Assembly: GCF_014874095.1 (NCBI RefSeq)
Contig: NZ_JADBEB010000001.1
Coordinates: 2,604,001-2,668,000, forward strand
DNA from: Plantactinospora soyae
GTDB taxonomy: Bacteria > Actinomycetota > Actinomycetes > Mycobacteriales > Micromonosporaceae
Direction of reading: 5' to 3'
Length of the DNA: 64,000 nt
The position numbers were made by a program, and so were the translations under genes. Below the pieces are notes generated by a model. It did no database searches, had not been told where the DNA came from, and saw only the letters and a program-made list of their open reading frames with translations. How positions within the stretch are numbered: the stretch's first letter is position 1; each line of letters opens with the position of its first letter. This document shows positions 40,770 through 49,014 of this stretch, piece by piece.

Positions 40770-40919
40770 ATGCGCAACAAGGAACCTGCCGACCCGGCCC
40801 GACCCGCCGTCGCTGCCGGCACCGGCACCGGCACCGGCACCGGCACCGGCACCGGCACCGGCACCGTTGCCGTTGCCGCTGCCGCTGCCGCTGCCGTTCA
40901 CGTCGACGTTCACCGCTAG
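40770..40919 (+). CDS. Candidate leaderless upstream ORF with (Gly-Thr)8 repeat
   Basis: 49 residues: MRNKEPADPARPAVAA, then eight Gly-Thr pairs, then Val/Ala pairs and VHVDVHR, ending at TAG 40917-40919. TATAAC lies seven bases before the ATG with no Shine-Dalgarno sequence. It is in frame with the PadR gene, separated from its GTG by the stop plus one codon. It may be a former N-terminus of PadR broken by a stop, or a translated leader. Expression is not certain. Confidence 0.4.
   Translation: MRNKEPADPARPAVAAGTGTGTGTGTGTGTGTVAVAAAAAAAVHVDVHR
40818..40895. repeat. Hexanucleotide repeat (GGCACC)8 followed by GTTGCC/GCTGCC units
   Basis: Eight perfect GGCACC units (40818-40865), then two GTTGCC and three GCTGCC units, 13 hexamers in all, between the promoter-like TATAAC and the padR start. 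A change of copy number alters spacing but not the reading frame. Confidence 0.9.
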
Positions 40920-40922
40920 CTC

Positions 40923-41273
40923 GTGGAGCCGACCCGCCCCGCCGCCCTGCCCGGTCAACTCCGCCGGGGAACGCTGGAGTACTGCGTGCTCGCCCTGCTC
41001 CGCCCCGGTGAGCGGTACGCCCTCGATCTGGTCCGTGAACTCGGCGCGGTCGACGGCATGGTGACCAGCGAGGGCACCATCTACCCCCTGCTGTCGCGGC
41101 TGCGCCGGGACGGACTGGTGGAGACCGCCTGGCACGAATCGCCGAGCGGACCACCACGCCGCTACTACCGGCTGACCGAGCCGGGGCGGGAAAGACTCGA
41201 CGAGTTCGTCGGTGAGTGGATCCGGTTCCGCGACGCGGTGGATTCCCTCGTCATTCCGAAGGAGACCGCATGA
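40923..41273 (+). CDS. PadR-family transcriptional regulator
   Basis: 116 residues of typical PadR winged helix (GTLEYCVLALLRPGERYALD, GTIYPLLSRLRRDGLV, RRYYRLTEPGRERLDEF). The GTG at 40923 lacks a good ribosome binding site, and it lies right behind the stop of the upstream ORF in the same frame, so translational read-through or reinitiation is conceivable. It overlaps the HAAS-type membrane gene by 4 nt (ATGA), the standard PadR-HAAS operon. Confidence 0.85.
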   Translation: MEPTRPAALPGQLRRGTLEYCVLALLRPGERYALDLVRELGAVDGMVTSEGTIYPLLSRLRRDGLVETAWHESPSGPPRRYYRLTEPGRERLDEFVGEWIRFRDAVDSLVIPKETA

Positions 41274-41884
41274 AGCCGACCACGCCCGACGCACTCGTCC
41301 GCCGATACCTGCGGAGACTCCGCGACGAACTGCGGGACCTGCCGCGGGACCGCCGGCAGGAGGTACTCGACCAGGTCAACGAGCACATCGCCGAAAGCCG
41401 GTTGGCGCCGGACGTACGGAGCACGGCACAGGTGCAGGCGATGCTGGACCGGTTGGGTGATCCGGCGACGCTCGGCGCGGACGCGCGGGACCGGTTCGGT
41501 GTCCCGCCGAGCCGGCGCGGCCCCCTGGAGACGCTGGTGCTGCTGCTGAGCTGCCTCGGCCCGCTGCTGGTGGTCGTTCCGAGCATCTTCGTCCCGTTCG
41601 GGCTGGTCCGGCCCTGGCAGGTCGTACCGGTGATCATCGTGGGGTTGCTCTGGCTGTCGCGGGTCTGGCGGCTCCGGGACAAGCTCGTCGCCACCGCCCT
41701 GCTGCTCAGCGCCGTCGGGCTCTTCCCCGTCCTGAGGGTGGTGGGCTTCCACGACACGAACCTGCCCTCGCTGGTCGCCATCCTCCTCATGCTCGTCGTG
41801 CCCTTCGCCACGGCCGGGACGTACCTGCAGATTCGCATCCGGCGACTCACCGCCCCCGCGCCCGCCGGATTCGCCACCGGGTAG
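41270..41884 (+). CDS. HAAS-domain membrane protein (PadR partner)
   Basis: 204 residues. The cytoplasmic helical head (about 1-75: RRYLRRLRDELRDLPRDRRQ, QVLDQVNEHIAE) is of the HAAS/DUF1700 type. Four hydrophobic segments follow. These proteins pair with PadR regulators and are thought to transmit envelope signals; the mechanism is unproven. GAAGGAG precedes the ATG by six bases. The gene ends in an 18-codon Pro/Ala tail beside a 17-bp tandem repeat. Confidence 0.82.
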   Translation: MKPTTPDALVRRYLRRLRDELRDLPRDRRQEVLDQVNEHIAESRLAPDVRSTAQVQAMLDRLGDPATLGADARDRFGVPPSRRGPLETLVLLLSCLGPLLVVVPSIFVPFGLVRPWQVVPVIIVGLLWLSRVWRLRDKLVATALLLSAVGLFPVLRVVGFHDTNLPSLVAILLMLVVPFATAGTYLQIRIRRLTAPAPAGFATG

Positions 41885-41926
41885 CCGTCGGCACCGGGTA
41901 GCTGTCGGCACCGGGTAGCCGTCGGC
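41876..41926. repeat. 17-bp tandem repeat, three copies
   Basis: Units ACCGGGTAGCCGTCGGC at 41876, 41893 and 41910, the middle one with T for C at one site. The first overlaps the end and stop (TAG) of the HAAS gene. The convergent methyltransferase gene ends 91 bp further on. Confidence 0.85.
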
Positions 41927-42016
41927 GGCGCACACCGAGGTGTTCCGGCGGCACGATCCGGCTGCCGGACCCGCCGACAGCCGACCTCCGGCCGAGCCGG
42001 GCGCTCCGGCGGCCAG

Positions 42017-42832
42017 TCAGCCCGGCGGGTCGGCCGTACCGGGTGGGGCTACGGCCGCCCAGGCGACGGTCACCTCGCCGAGCCGCCACCGCGCCGGCCG
42101 GTCCAGGACGGGCCAACCGGCCGCCCGGACGGATTCCACCGTACGCAGCCAGCGTTGCCGGGGCCCGAAAGTGGCGTACGGGGCGGCATCGCGCCAGCCG
42201 TCCTCCAGCGCCCGGATCAGCGCGTGTACCCCGGCGCCGGGAACGTTGTGGTGGATCAGCGCCTTCGGCAGCCGCTCGGCCAGCGAGCCGGGATGGTCGA
42301 GTGTGGACAGCCGGGCGGCCAGGGTCAGCGAGCGGGCGCCGGTCGGGTCGACGAGCAGCCAGGCGGCCAGCCGGCCCAACTCGTCACAGGTCCCCTCGAC
42401 CAGTACGCCGCCCGGTTGCAGCGCCCCGGTGATGGTCCGCCAGGCCGGTACGACCTCGGGCTCGGCGTACTGGCGCAGGACGTTGAACGCCCGGACCAGG
42501 ACCGGGCGGAGCCCGGCCAACTCGAACCCGCCCCGGGCGAAGGTCAGTCCCGGGGGGTCGGCGGCGGGCGCGGCGGCGGCGACGCGTACCGGATCGATCT
42601 CCAGCCCGACCACCCGGACGTCCGGCCGGACGGCGGCGGCCAACCGGGCGCGCAGTTCGACCACGGTGACCGGGCTGGCCCCGTAGCCGAGGTCGACCAC
42701 CACCGGGTCCGGGGTGTCCCGGATCAGATCCGCGCAGGTGGCCGCGATCCAGTTGTCCACCCGGCGCAGCCGGTTGGGGTTCGTGGTCCCCCGGGTCACC
42801 GCGCCGACGGGGCGCGAACGCGCGGCCGGCAC
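42017..42832 (-). CDS. Class I SAM-dependent methyltransferase (VTRGTTNPNRLRR family)
   Basis: 271 residues from GTG 42832 (or 260 from GTG 42799). The motif TRGTTNPNRLRRVDNWI near the N-terminus is a strong family marker in actinobacteria. The SAM site is VVVDLGYGASPVTV, with the beta-2 acid in VVGLEIDP. The substrate is unknown; small RNA- or metabolite-type methylation is possible. It overlaps neither neighbour: 8 bp separate it from the upstream SDR stop, so the two likely form an operon. Confidence 0.8.
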   Translation of the reverse strand: MPAARSRPVGAVTRGTTNPNRLRRVDNWIAATCADLIRDTPDPVVVDLGYGASPVTVVELRARLAAAVRPDVRVVGLEIDPVRVAAAAPAADPPGLTFARGGFELAGLRPVLVRAFNVLRQYAEPEVVPAWRTITGALQPGGVLVEGTCDELGRLAAWLLVDPTGARSLTLAARLSTLDHPGSLAERLPKALIHHNVPGAGVHALIRALEDGWRDAAPYATFGPRQRWLRTVESVRAAGWPVLDRPARWRLGEVTVAWAAVAPPGTADPPG

Positions 42833-42840
42833 GGCGGGTG

Positions 42841-43620
42841 TCAGCCTTCGGAGTCGGGTCGGACCCGGTGCACCTTGTGCTGGGCCGCCTGGGCCAGTGG
42901 ACGCACCACCAGCCGGTCGACGTTGACGTGCTGCGGCCGGGTGGCGCACCAGGCGACGCAGTCGGCGACGTCGTCGGCGACCAGCGGTTCGGCCACCCCG
43001 GCGTAGACCGCCGCCGCCCGATCGGCGTCGCCGCCGAACCGGACCAGTCCGAACTCGTCGGTCCGGACCATCCCCGGATCGATCTCGATCACCCGGATCG
43101 GCCGTCCACAGAGTTCCAACCGCAGGGTCTCGGCCAACGCGGTCTGCGCGTGCTTGGCCGCCGCGTAGCCGCCGCCACCCTCGTAGACGATCAGGCCGGC
43201 GGTGGAGCTGAGCACCACGACGGTGCCGGCGCCGGACGCCTCCAGGGCGGGCAGCAGCGCCTGGGTGACCCGGAGGGTGCCGAGCACGTTCACGTCGTAC
43301 ATCCACTGCCAGTCGGCGACCGAGCCCAACTCGACCGGATCCAGCCCCCGGGCGCCACCGGCGTTGTTCACCAGCAGGGTGGCCGGGCCGGGCAGGTTCC
43401 GTACGGCGTCGGCCAGCTCCGCCACCGACTCGTCCGAGGTGACGTCGCAGACCTGGGCGGTGGCCGTCCCGCCGGCCGAGCGGATCTCCTCGACGAGCGC
43501 GTCGAGCCGGTCGGCGCGCCGGGCGGTGGCCAGTACGTGGAAGCCCTCGGTGGCGAGCCGGCGGGCGGTGGCGGCGCCGATTCCGCTCGACGCACCGGTG
43601 ACGATCGCGACAGAGGTCAT
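42841..43620 (-). CDS. SDR-family oxidoreductase
   Basis: 259 residues, classical [11 protein letters not shown] (about 8), NNAG, Ser in VVVLSSTAG and YAAAK. The ATG at 43620 is preferred over an in-frame TTG at 43638. It lies first in the likely two-gene operon with the methyltransferase and is divergent from mshA. The substrate cannot be read from the sequence. Confidence 0.87.
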   Translation of the reverse strand: MTSVAIVTGASSGIGAATARRLATEGFHVLATARRADRLDALVEEIRSAGGTATAQVCDVTSDESVAELADAVRNLPGPATLLVNNAGGARGLDPVELGSVADWQWMYDVNVLGTLRVTQALLPALEASGAGTVVVLSSTAGLIVYEGGGGYAAAKHAQTALAETLRLELCGRPIRVIEIDPGMVRTDEFGLVRFGGDADRAAAVYAGVAEPLVADDVADCVAWCATRPQHVNVDRLVVRPLAQAAQHKVHRVRPDSEG

Positions 43621-43805
43621 CGGGACATTCTGGCCCAAGCCGGCCTGGCGCCGTGCTCTGGGACCGAATGAGGTCGGTCACCTCCACGGACGCCCGGACG
43701 ATTGGCGGACGCCCGATCGGGAAGATGACACCCATCGAGGTGGTTGCTCTTTGCGGTACCCCGGTCGTGCGGGATGGCGTAACAACCGTGACAGAAGGAG
43801 CGGAC

Positions 43806-45179
43806 GTGGCGGAACTGCACACCGGCGTAGCCCGGCAGCGAGGTGCCCAACCGTGGCCGACGCCGCGACGAATCGCCACTTTGTCCGTACACACTTCACC
43901 GCTGCACCAACCCGGCACCGGTGACGCGGGCGGGATGAACGTCTACGTCGTGGAGGTTTCCCGACGGCTGGCCGAGGCCGGCGTCGAGGTCGAGATCTTC
44001 ACCCGGGCCACCTCCAGCGATCTTCCCCCGCAGGTGGAGATGGCGCCCGGGGTGACGGTCCGGCACATCACCTCGGGGCCGTTCGAGGGGCTGGCCAAGG
44101 AGGAACTGCCGAGCCAGCTCTGCGCGTTCACCGCCGGGGTGCTCCGGGCCGAGGCCGCCCGCCCGCCCGGCTTCTACAACCTGATCCACTCGCACTACTG
44201 GCTCTCCGGCCAGGTCGGCTGGCTGGCCAAGGAGCGCTGGGGGGTGCCGCTGGTGCACACCGCGCACACCCTGGCCAAGGTGAAGAACACCCGGCTCGCC
44301 GAGGGGGACCGGCCCGAACCGAAGGCCCGGGTGATCGGCGAGGAGCAGGTGGTCGCCGAGGCCAGCCGGCTGGTCGCGAACACCGCGGTCGAGGCCCGCG
44401 ACCTGATCGCCCGGTACGGCGCGGACCCGGCCCGGGTCGAGGTGGTGGAGCCCGGGGTCGACCTGGACCGCTTCACGCCACCGCCGGCCGGCCGGGAGGC
44501 GGAGGTCCGGCTCGCCGCGCGACGCCGGCTCGGACTGCCCGAACGGGGCGCCATCGTCGCGTTCGTCGGCCGGATCCAGCCGCTCAAGGCGCCGGACGTG
44601 CTGCTGCACGCGTTGGCCGAACTGCGGAGCCGGGAGCCACGGCTGGCCGAGACGGTCACCGTGGTGATCGCGGGCGGGCCGAGCGGCACCGGCCTGGACC
44701 GGCCGACCGCGCTGATCGAACTCGCCGCCAAGCTGGGCGTCGACGACGCGGTGCGGTTTCTGCCGCCGCAGACCGGCGACGACCTGCCGGCCCTCTACCG
44801 GGCCGCCGACCTGGTGGCGGTGCCCTCGCACAACGAGTCGTTCGGCCTGGTCGCCCTGGAGGCCCAGGCCTGCGGTACGCCGGTACTGGCCGCCGCCGTG
44901 GGCGGCCTGGTCACCGCCGTACGGGACGGGGTGAGCGGGGTACTCGTCGACGGGCACGACCCGCTGGACTGGGCCAGGACGCTCACCGGGCTGCTGGCCG
45001 CGCCCCGGCGACGCGCCGAGCTGTCCCGGGGCGCCATCGAGCACGCCGCCGCCTTCTCCTGGACGCGTACCGCCGCCGGGCTGCTCGCGGTCTACCGTGA
45101 GGCGGTGGCGGAGCAGCGCCACCAGATCGTCTCCGAGTTGGCGGACGGGGCGGCGGCGCTGCCACTGGCAACCTGCTGA
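43806..45179 (+). CDS. mshA: MshA, D-inositol-3-phosphate glycosyltransferase (mycothiol synthesis)
   Basis: 457 residues, GT4 family, GT-B fold. The MshA signature [10 protein letters not shown] (about 39-48) in the acceptor-binding loop and the donor motif [18 protein letters not shown] are present. Reaction: UDP-GlcNAc plus 1L-myo-inositol-1-phosphate gives GlcNAc-Ins-P, the first step of mycothiol synthesis. The GTG at 43806 has AAGGAG five bases upstream; an upstream GTG at 43788 is a weaker choice. The next gene, ybjN, is the same neighbour as in M. tuberculosis (Rv0486-Rv0487) and Streptomyces. Confidence 0.95.
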   Translation: MAELHTGVARQRGAQPWPTPRRIATLSVHTSPLHQPGTGDAGGMNVYVVEVSRRLAEAGVEVEIFTRATSSDLPPQVEMAPGVTVRHITSGPFEGLAKEELPSQLCAFTAGVLRAEAARPPGFYNLIHSHYWLSGQVGWLAKERWGVPLVHTAHTLAKVKNTRLAEGDRPEPKARVIGEEQVVAEASRLVANTAVEARDLIARYGADPARVEVVEPGVDLDRFTPPPAGREAEVRLAARRRLGLPERGAIVAFVGRIQPLKAPDVLLHALAELRSREPRLAETVTVVIAGGPSGTGLDRPTALIELAAKLGVDDAVRFLPPQTGDDLPALYRAADLVAVPSHNESFGLVALEAQACGTPVLAAAVGGLVTAVRDGVSGVLVDGHDPLDWARTLTGLLAAPRRRAELSRGAIEHAAAFSWTRTAAGLLAVYREAVAEQRHQIVSELADGAAALPLATC

Positions 45180-45204
45180 GGCGGGGCCGGGAAAGGTGGC
45201 GGAT

Positions 45205-45729
45205 ATGGGATCCCGGGCCGAGATCGGCCGGCTGATCGAGTCGGTCTGTGCCGAGCGGGAGTTGGCTTGCGAGTCGACGGGCGAGTTCTCGTACGCCGTC
45301 ACGCTGCCGGGTACGCACAAGCTCAAGACGGTCTGCAACCTGATCGTCGGTGAGCACGCGCTCCGGGTCGAGGCGTTCGTGATGCGGCAGCCGGACGAGC
45401 GGCGCGAGGAGCTCTGGACCTGGCTGTTGCAGCGCAACGCCCGGATGTACGGGGTGGCGTTCTCCGTCGACGCGGTCGGCGACATCTACCTCACCGGCCG
45501 GGTGGGGCTGTCCGGGGTGCACGAGGACGAGTTGGACCGGTTGTTCGGCTCGGTGCTGACGTACGCGGACGAGTCGTTCGACACCATGCTGGAGATCGGG
45601 TTCGGTTCGGCGATCCGTCGCGAGTGGGAGTGGCGGGTGAAGCGGGGGGAGTCCCTGGCGAACCTGCGGGCCTTCGCGCACCTCTTCGAGCGGTCGGCGG
45701 TGGAAAACTCGGATTTGGACCGTCCCTGA
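45205..45729 (+). CDS. YbjN-domain protein (Rv0487-type)
   Basis: 174 residues. The YbjN fold is related to type III secretion chaperones: VCAERELACESTGEFSYAV, AFVMRQPDERREELWTWLLQ and GVHEDELDRLFGSVLTYADE. The ATG at 45205 has AAAGG eight bases upstream. It follows mshA by 25 bp, so co-transcription is probable. Function not established; homologues affect stress and motility genes in enterobacteria. Confidence 0.88.
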   Translation: MGSRAEIGRLIESVCAERELACESTGEFSYAVTLPGTHKLKTVCNLIVGEHALRVEAFVMRQPDERREELWTWLLQRNARMYGVAFSVDAVGDIYLTGRVGLSGVHEDELDRLFGSVLTYADESFDTMLEIGFGSAIRREWEWRVKRGESLANLRAFAHLFERSAVENSDLDRP

Positions 45730-45815
45730 CGGGTATGCCCCCGCGGCGGCACCCGCACGTAGCGATGACCGTGCCGCCTACCGAGGACAGACCGGGTAGG
45801 GAGCGTGAGGATCTC

Positions 45816-47189
45816 ATGGTCCAACGGAACAGTTCCGGTCGCGGCGCGACCGCGACCGCCACGAGGCGCCGAGCCAGCAGTATGGGCGAGGTCGACGAGG
45901 GAAAGATCGGCTCCATGAAGGCCGACGACATCCGGGGGCAGCTCCGCAAGCGCGGCATTTCGGGCATATCCGCGCTTCGCAAGATGGACCTGGTGAAGAG
46001 CCTGGTCCGGACCCTACGGGCGGAGAGCCGAGGCGGCACCGCCGGCAAGAGGGCGAACGCGTCGCCGACCAAGCGGGTGAGCGCGTCGGCGTCCAAGCGG
46101 ACCAGCGCGTCGGCATCCAAACGGGTGAGCGCGTCGGCGTCCAAGCGGACCAGCGCGTCGGCGTCCAAGCGGGCGCCGGCCAAGAAGGCCACGGCCAAGA
46201 AGGCGCCGGCCAAGAAGGCCACGGCGAAGAAGGCCCCGGCCAGGACGGCCGCCGCGAAGAAGGCGCCGGCCCGGAAGACCGTGGCGGCCGCGCGCAAGAC
46301 GACCGGGGCGCGTAGGACGGCCACCGCGTCGGTCCGGAAGGCGACCGGGACGCGCAAGAGCACCACGGCCGCGCGCAAGACGACCGGAGCGCGCAAGTCC
46401 AGCACCGCGCCGGCCCGAAAGGCGCCCGGGGGCCGGGCCACCGGAACGCGCAAGACGACCGCCAGCGCGGCTCGGAAGACGTCGGGGACCCGTGCGACCG
46501 GAGCCCGGAAGAGCACCACCGCGGCCCGGAAGAGCACCGGGTCGAGCCGGACGACCACCGCCACGGTCCGGAAGGCGGCGGGGGCGAGCGCGGGTACTAC
46601 CGGTACCTCCGCTCGGAAGGCCACCGCAGCCGGCAAGAGCACGACGGCTGCCGCGCGCAAGAGCTCCACGGCTCCGGCGCGCAAGAGCTCCACGGCATCC
46701 GCGCGCAAGAGTGCGACGGCTCCGGCGAAGAAGAGCGGCGCCGCCCGGAGCGCCACGAAGACGGCGAAGGCCACCGGCGGGGCACGATCCTCGGGCGGAG
46801 CGCGAAAGGCCGCGTCGACCGGAGGCGGCGGCAGCGGGCAGTCCAAGTCCCTGAAGTACGCCCAGCCGATCTCCTCGCCGCAGGATCAGCCCGAGCGGCC
46901 GGGGCGGAGCCTGGTGACCCGGGAACACGACGTCATCCGGCGCTGGGCCGAGGGCCGAAACGCCCAACCGGCGACAATCGAGGGCACCGAGCGCGAAGGT
47001 CGACTCGGCGTACTGACGTTTGACTTCCCCGGTTGGCGGGAAGGCGGACGACTGAAGCCGGTTAGCTGGGACGAGTGGTTCCACACGTTCGACCTGCGCG
47101 GGCTGAACTTCATTTACCAGGAGCAGCTTTCCGACGGACGGCAGAGCAACTTCTTCCGTACCGAATCGCCGGATCGCGAGGATGGGTGA
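45816..47189 (+). CDS. Rho-N/SAP-like plus histone H1-like Lys-rich protein with a C-terminal conserved domain
   Basis: 457 residues in three parts. The N-terminal SAP/Rho-N-like domain (about 25-65) contains SMKADDIRGQLRKRGISGIS and MDLVKSLVRTL. The middle (about 70-350) is a low-complexity Lys/Ala/Ser/Thr segment with SASASKR and KKATAKKAPA repeats, like eukaryotic histone H1 or mycobacterial HupB tails. The C-terminal ~80-residue domain has HDVIRRWAEGRNAQPA, LGVLTFDFPGW, SWDEWFHTFD and RGLNFIYQE, a block also found alone in small proteins. Likely a DNA- or RNA-binding nucleoid protein. The ATG at 45816 has GAGGA upstream. It lies 86 bp behind ybjN. Confidence 0.85.
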   Translation: MVQRNSSGRGATATATRRRASSMGEVDEGKIGSMKADDIRGQLRKRGISGISALRKMDLVKSLVRTLRAESRGGTAGKRANASPTKRVSASASKRTSASASKRVSASASKRTSASASKRAPAKKATAKKAPAKKATAKKAPARTAAAKKAPARKTVAAARKTTGARRTATASVRKATGTRKSTTAARKTTGARKSSTAPARKAPGGRATGTRKTTASAARKTSGTRATGARKSTTAARKSTGSSRTTTATVRKAAGASAGTTGTSARKATAAGKSTTAAARKSSTAPARKSSTASARKSATAPAKKSGAARSATKTAKATGGARSSGGARKAASTGGGGSGQSKSLKYAQPISSPQDQPERPGRSLVTREHDVIRRWAEGRNAQPATIEGTEREGRLGVLTFDFPGWREGGRLKPVSWDEWFHTFDLRGLNFIYQEQLSDGRQSNFFRTESPDREDG

Positions 47190-47523
47190 GAGCGTCGGCG
47201 GGGTGAGTGGGAATGTCTCCGCACCTCAGGGTGGTTGTGTTAGACGAGGCGCTGGAGATCGACCGCTCTCACCCGGTGTGATCGGCGAGACAGAGATACC
47301 GGGTTGTGTGGCTGATCCGGCGACAACTAACGTTATTGCACGCGCCACGCTCGGAAACGTTCGGGGGAACGGCGGATCGAACAGATTCGTGCACCGAGCG
47401 GCGGCGCAGGGGGACGGGTGGCGCATGAGCCGTTGGGGGACGGCGTCGTCACCTGTAACCGGCGGTGTGTGCGGGCGACGTTTACGGGGGTGAACGTCGC
47501 CCGCCGCCGCCGGTCCTTTCTTT
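47190..47523. other. Intergenic region between convergent genes
   Basis: 334 bp without a credible ORF. The only clear structure is the terminator hairpin at 47471-47504. A weak 103-codon frame at 47182 has no ribosome binding site or codon-usage support and is not called. Confidence 0.6.
47471..47504. terminator. Bidirectional terminator between the histone-like and M23 peptidase genes
   Basis: A perfect 12-bp stem, GCGGGCGACGTT (47471-47482) / AACGTCGCCCGC (47493-47504), with a 10-nt loop and CTTTCTTTC just after on the plus strand. It lies 20 nt before the M23 gene stop on the minus strand. Confidence 0.85.
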
Positions 47524-48363
47524 CTACCGGGTGACCCCGGCCCGTTCTGGCTCCTCGGTGTGTACCGGGTCGACCGAGAAGACCTCGCCGTTGGCCGGTA
47601 CGCCGAGGCCGCGCCAGGTGAACGGAATTCCCCGGGCCACGTCCAGATCCGGATTGTCCATCAGCTGGAAGTGCACGTGCGGCTCGGTGGAGTTGCCCGA
47701 GTTTCCGCACCGGGCCACCGGTTGCCCGGCTCGGACCCGATCTCCCTTACCGACGAGTAGCGAACCCCGGCGCAGATGGGCGTAGCCGGCGTACGTGCCG
47801 TTGCCGAGATCCAGAATCAGATGGTTGCCGAGAATCTGGCCGGGGCCGGCGATCTCCCGGAACAGTGCCTCGAAGGCGAGGTACAGCAGCGCCGGGTACG
47901 AGTTGCGGCTCAGATGGTCGCGGTTCCGGTCGACGGCGCGGACCACGGTGCCGTCGGCGACCGCCAGCAGCGGCGCCCCGAACGCCGGGAAGTCCCGGTT
48001 GCGCCGGGCCAGCGGCCACCAGCCGAAGGCCGGCCGGGTCCCGCCTTCCGGCTCCGCGAGCACGTCGATCGCGTACGCCTGGCCGTAGGCCCGAAGGCCG
48101 TGACTCGGCACCTTGGTCGCCGGGCTGTTCAGCGCGGACCAGCGGCCGGTGACCGGCGGTCGCACCTCGACCGGTGCCGGAGGATTGGCGGTCTCCTCGG
48201 CGGACGGCCTGAGCAGTCGGCCCATGACGAATCGGGTGGCGATGGCGACCGCGATCGCCAGCCAACCCCAGAGCGACGAGAAGTCGAGGAAGAACCCGGT
48301 CACGAGGATTGCCAGGAACGCCACCCAGCAACAGCGGTGCAGGATCATCAGCGTCTTGAGCAT
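47524..48363 (-). CDS. M23-family metallopeptidase, membrane-anchored
   Basis: 279 residues. Two hydrophobic segments (about 6-48) anchor the protein. A LytM/M23 domain runs from about 110: ADGTVVRAVDRNR, GNHLILDLGNGTYAGYAHL and the His pair in STEPHVHFQL. Such enzymes cut peptidoglycan cross-links or act as inactive LytM activators. GGAG precedes the ATG by seven bases. It follows the ArsR-type gene by 33 bp on the same strand, so one operon is likely. Confidence 0.85.
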   Translation of the reverse strand: MLKTLMILHRCCWVAFLAILVTGFFLDFSSLWGWLAIAVAIATRFVMGRLLRPSAEETANPPAPVEVRPPVTGRWSALNSPATKVPSHGLRAYGQAYAIDVLAEPEGGTRPAFGWWPLARRNRDFPAFGAPLLAVADGTVVRAVDRNRDHLSRNSYPALLYLAFEALFREIAGPGQILGNHLILDLGNGTYAGYAHLRRGSLLVGKGDRVRAGQPVARCGNSGNSTEPHVHFQLMDNPDLDVARGIPFTWRGLGVPANGEVFSVDPVHTEEPERAGVTR

Positions 48364-48396
48364 GGGATTCTCCTTCGGTCGCGATGTGCGGGGGGG

Positions 48397-48918
48397 TCAG
48401 GGGCGGGCGGCGGCCAGCGCCACCAGCAGCGGAACCACCCGGCCCGGGGGTACCTCGTAACGGGCCCGGCCCGGGTTGTGCAGCCAGCCGGCGGCGGTCA
48501 ACTGCCGAAGATGGTGGTACGCCTGCCCGGTGGTGCCGATGCCGTCGAGCGCGGTCAGTTCGGCGACCGTGCGGCGGCCGGCCAGAATCTCGCGGAGCAG
48601 CCGCATCCGGACCGGATGGCCGAGTGCGGCGAAGGATTCCGCCGCCTCCGTCCAACGCTCCTCGACGTCGAGAAGTGCCTCCGTCGGCAGGGCGTACTGC
48701 CAGTCGTAGCGGTCGTGGGTGGGTAGCCGGACCGAGCCGGTGAAGAGCACGCCACCCTGCGCGGCACCGTGCTCGGCGAGTTGCGCCTTCAGGCCCTCCA
48801 GGGCCCAGAAGTCGCCGTCCGTGGGGCGTCGGCCGCCCGGATCCCCGTCCCGGCCGCCCTGTTCCGCCAGGGTGTCGAGCCGGCGTTCCAGCGCCGCTAC
48901 CCGCTCCTCCAAGGTCAT
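48397..48918 (-). CDS. ArsR-like winged-helix regulator with N-terminal coiled coil
   Basis: 173 residues. The first ~60 carry a coiled-coil-like helix (LEERVAALERRLDTLAEQ). The winged helix follows (ALGHPVRMRLLREILAGRRT, TTGQAYHHLRQLTAAGWL). No metal-binding CxC of ArsR/SmtB is present, so the signal is not an obvious metal. A perfect 16-bp palindrome 10 bp before the ATG is the probable operator. It is co-oriented with the M23 peptidase gene downstream. Confidence 0.85.
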   Translation of the reverse strand: MTLEERVAALERRLDTLAEQGGRDGDPGGRRPTDGDFWALEGLKAQLAEHGAAQGGVLFTGSVRLPTHDRYDWQYALPTEALLDVEERWTEAAESFAALGHPVRMRLLREILAGRRTVAELTALDGIGTTGQAYHHLRQLTAAGWLHNPGRARYEVPPGRVVPLLVALAAARP

Positions 48919-48927
48919 GTTTCGAGT

Positions 48928-48943
48928 TTACGTAATTACGTAA
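48928..48943. promoter_or_regulatory. Perfect 16-bp palindrome, operator of the ArsR-like gene
   Basis: TTACGTAATTACGTAA, made of two copies of TTACGTAA, lies 10 bp before the regulator start. An A/T-rich palindrome of this length stands out strongly in this GC-rich DNA. Confidence 0.8.
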
Positions 48944-49014
48944 GATCGGGTCAACCCAATGACCCGGCCGCGCTGCCGCAGCCCAAATGGTGGAGTCGGG
49001 TGCCGGTACCGGAG

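Noticed and set aside
40629-40919. Longer 96-codon version of the frame before padR
   Set aside because: Its start at 40629 has no ribosome binding site and lies upstream of the promoter-like TATAAC. Only the part from 40770 is retained, at low confidence.
47182-47493. 103-codon frame after the histone-like gene
   Set aside because: No ribosome binding site and no family. It overlaps the stop of the upstream gene and the terminator hairpin.
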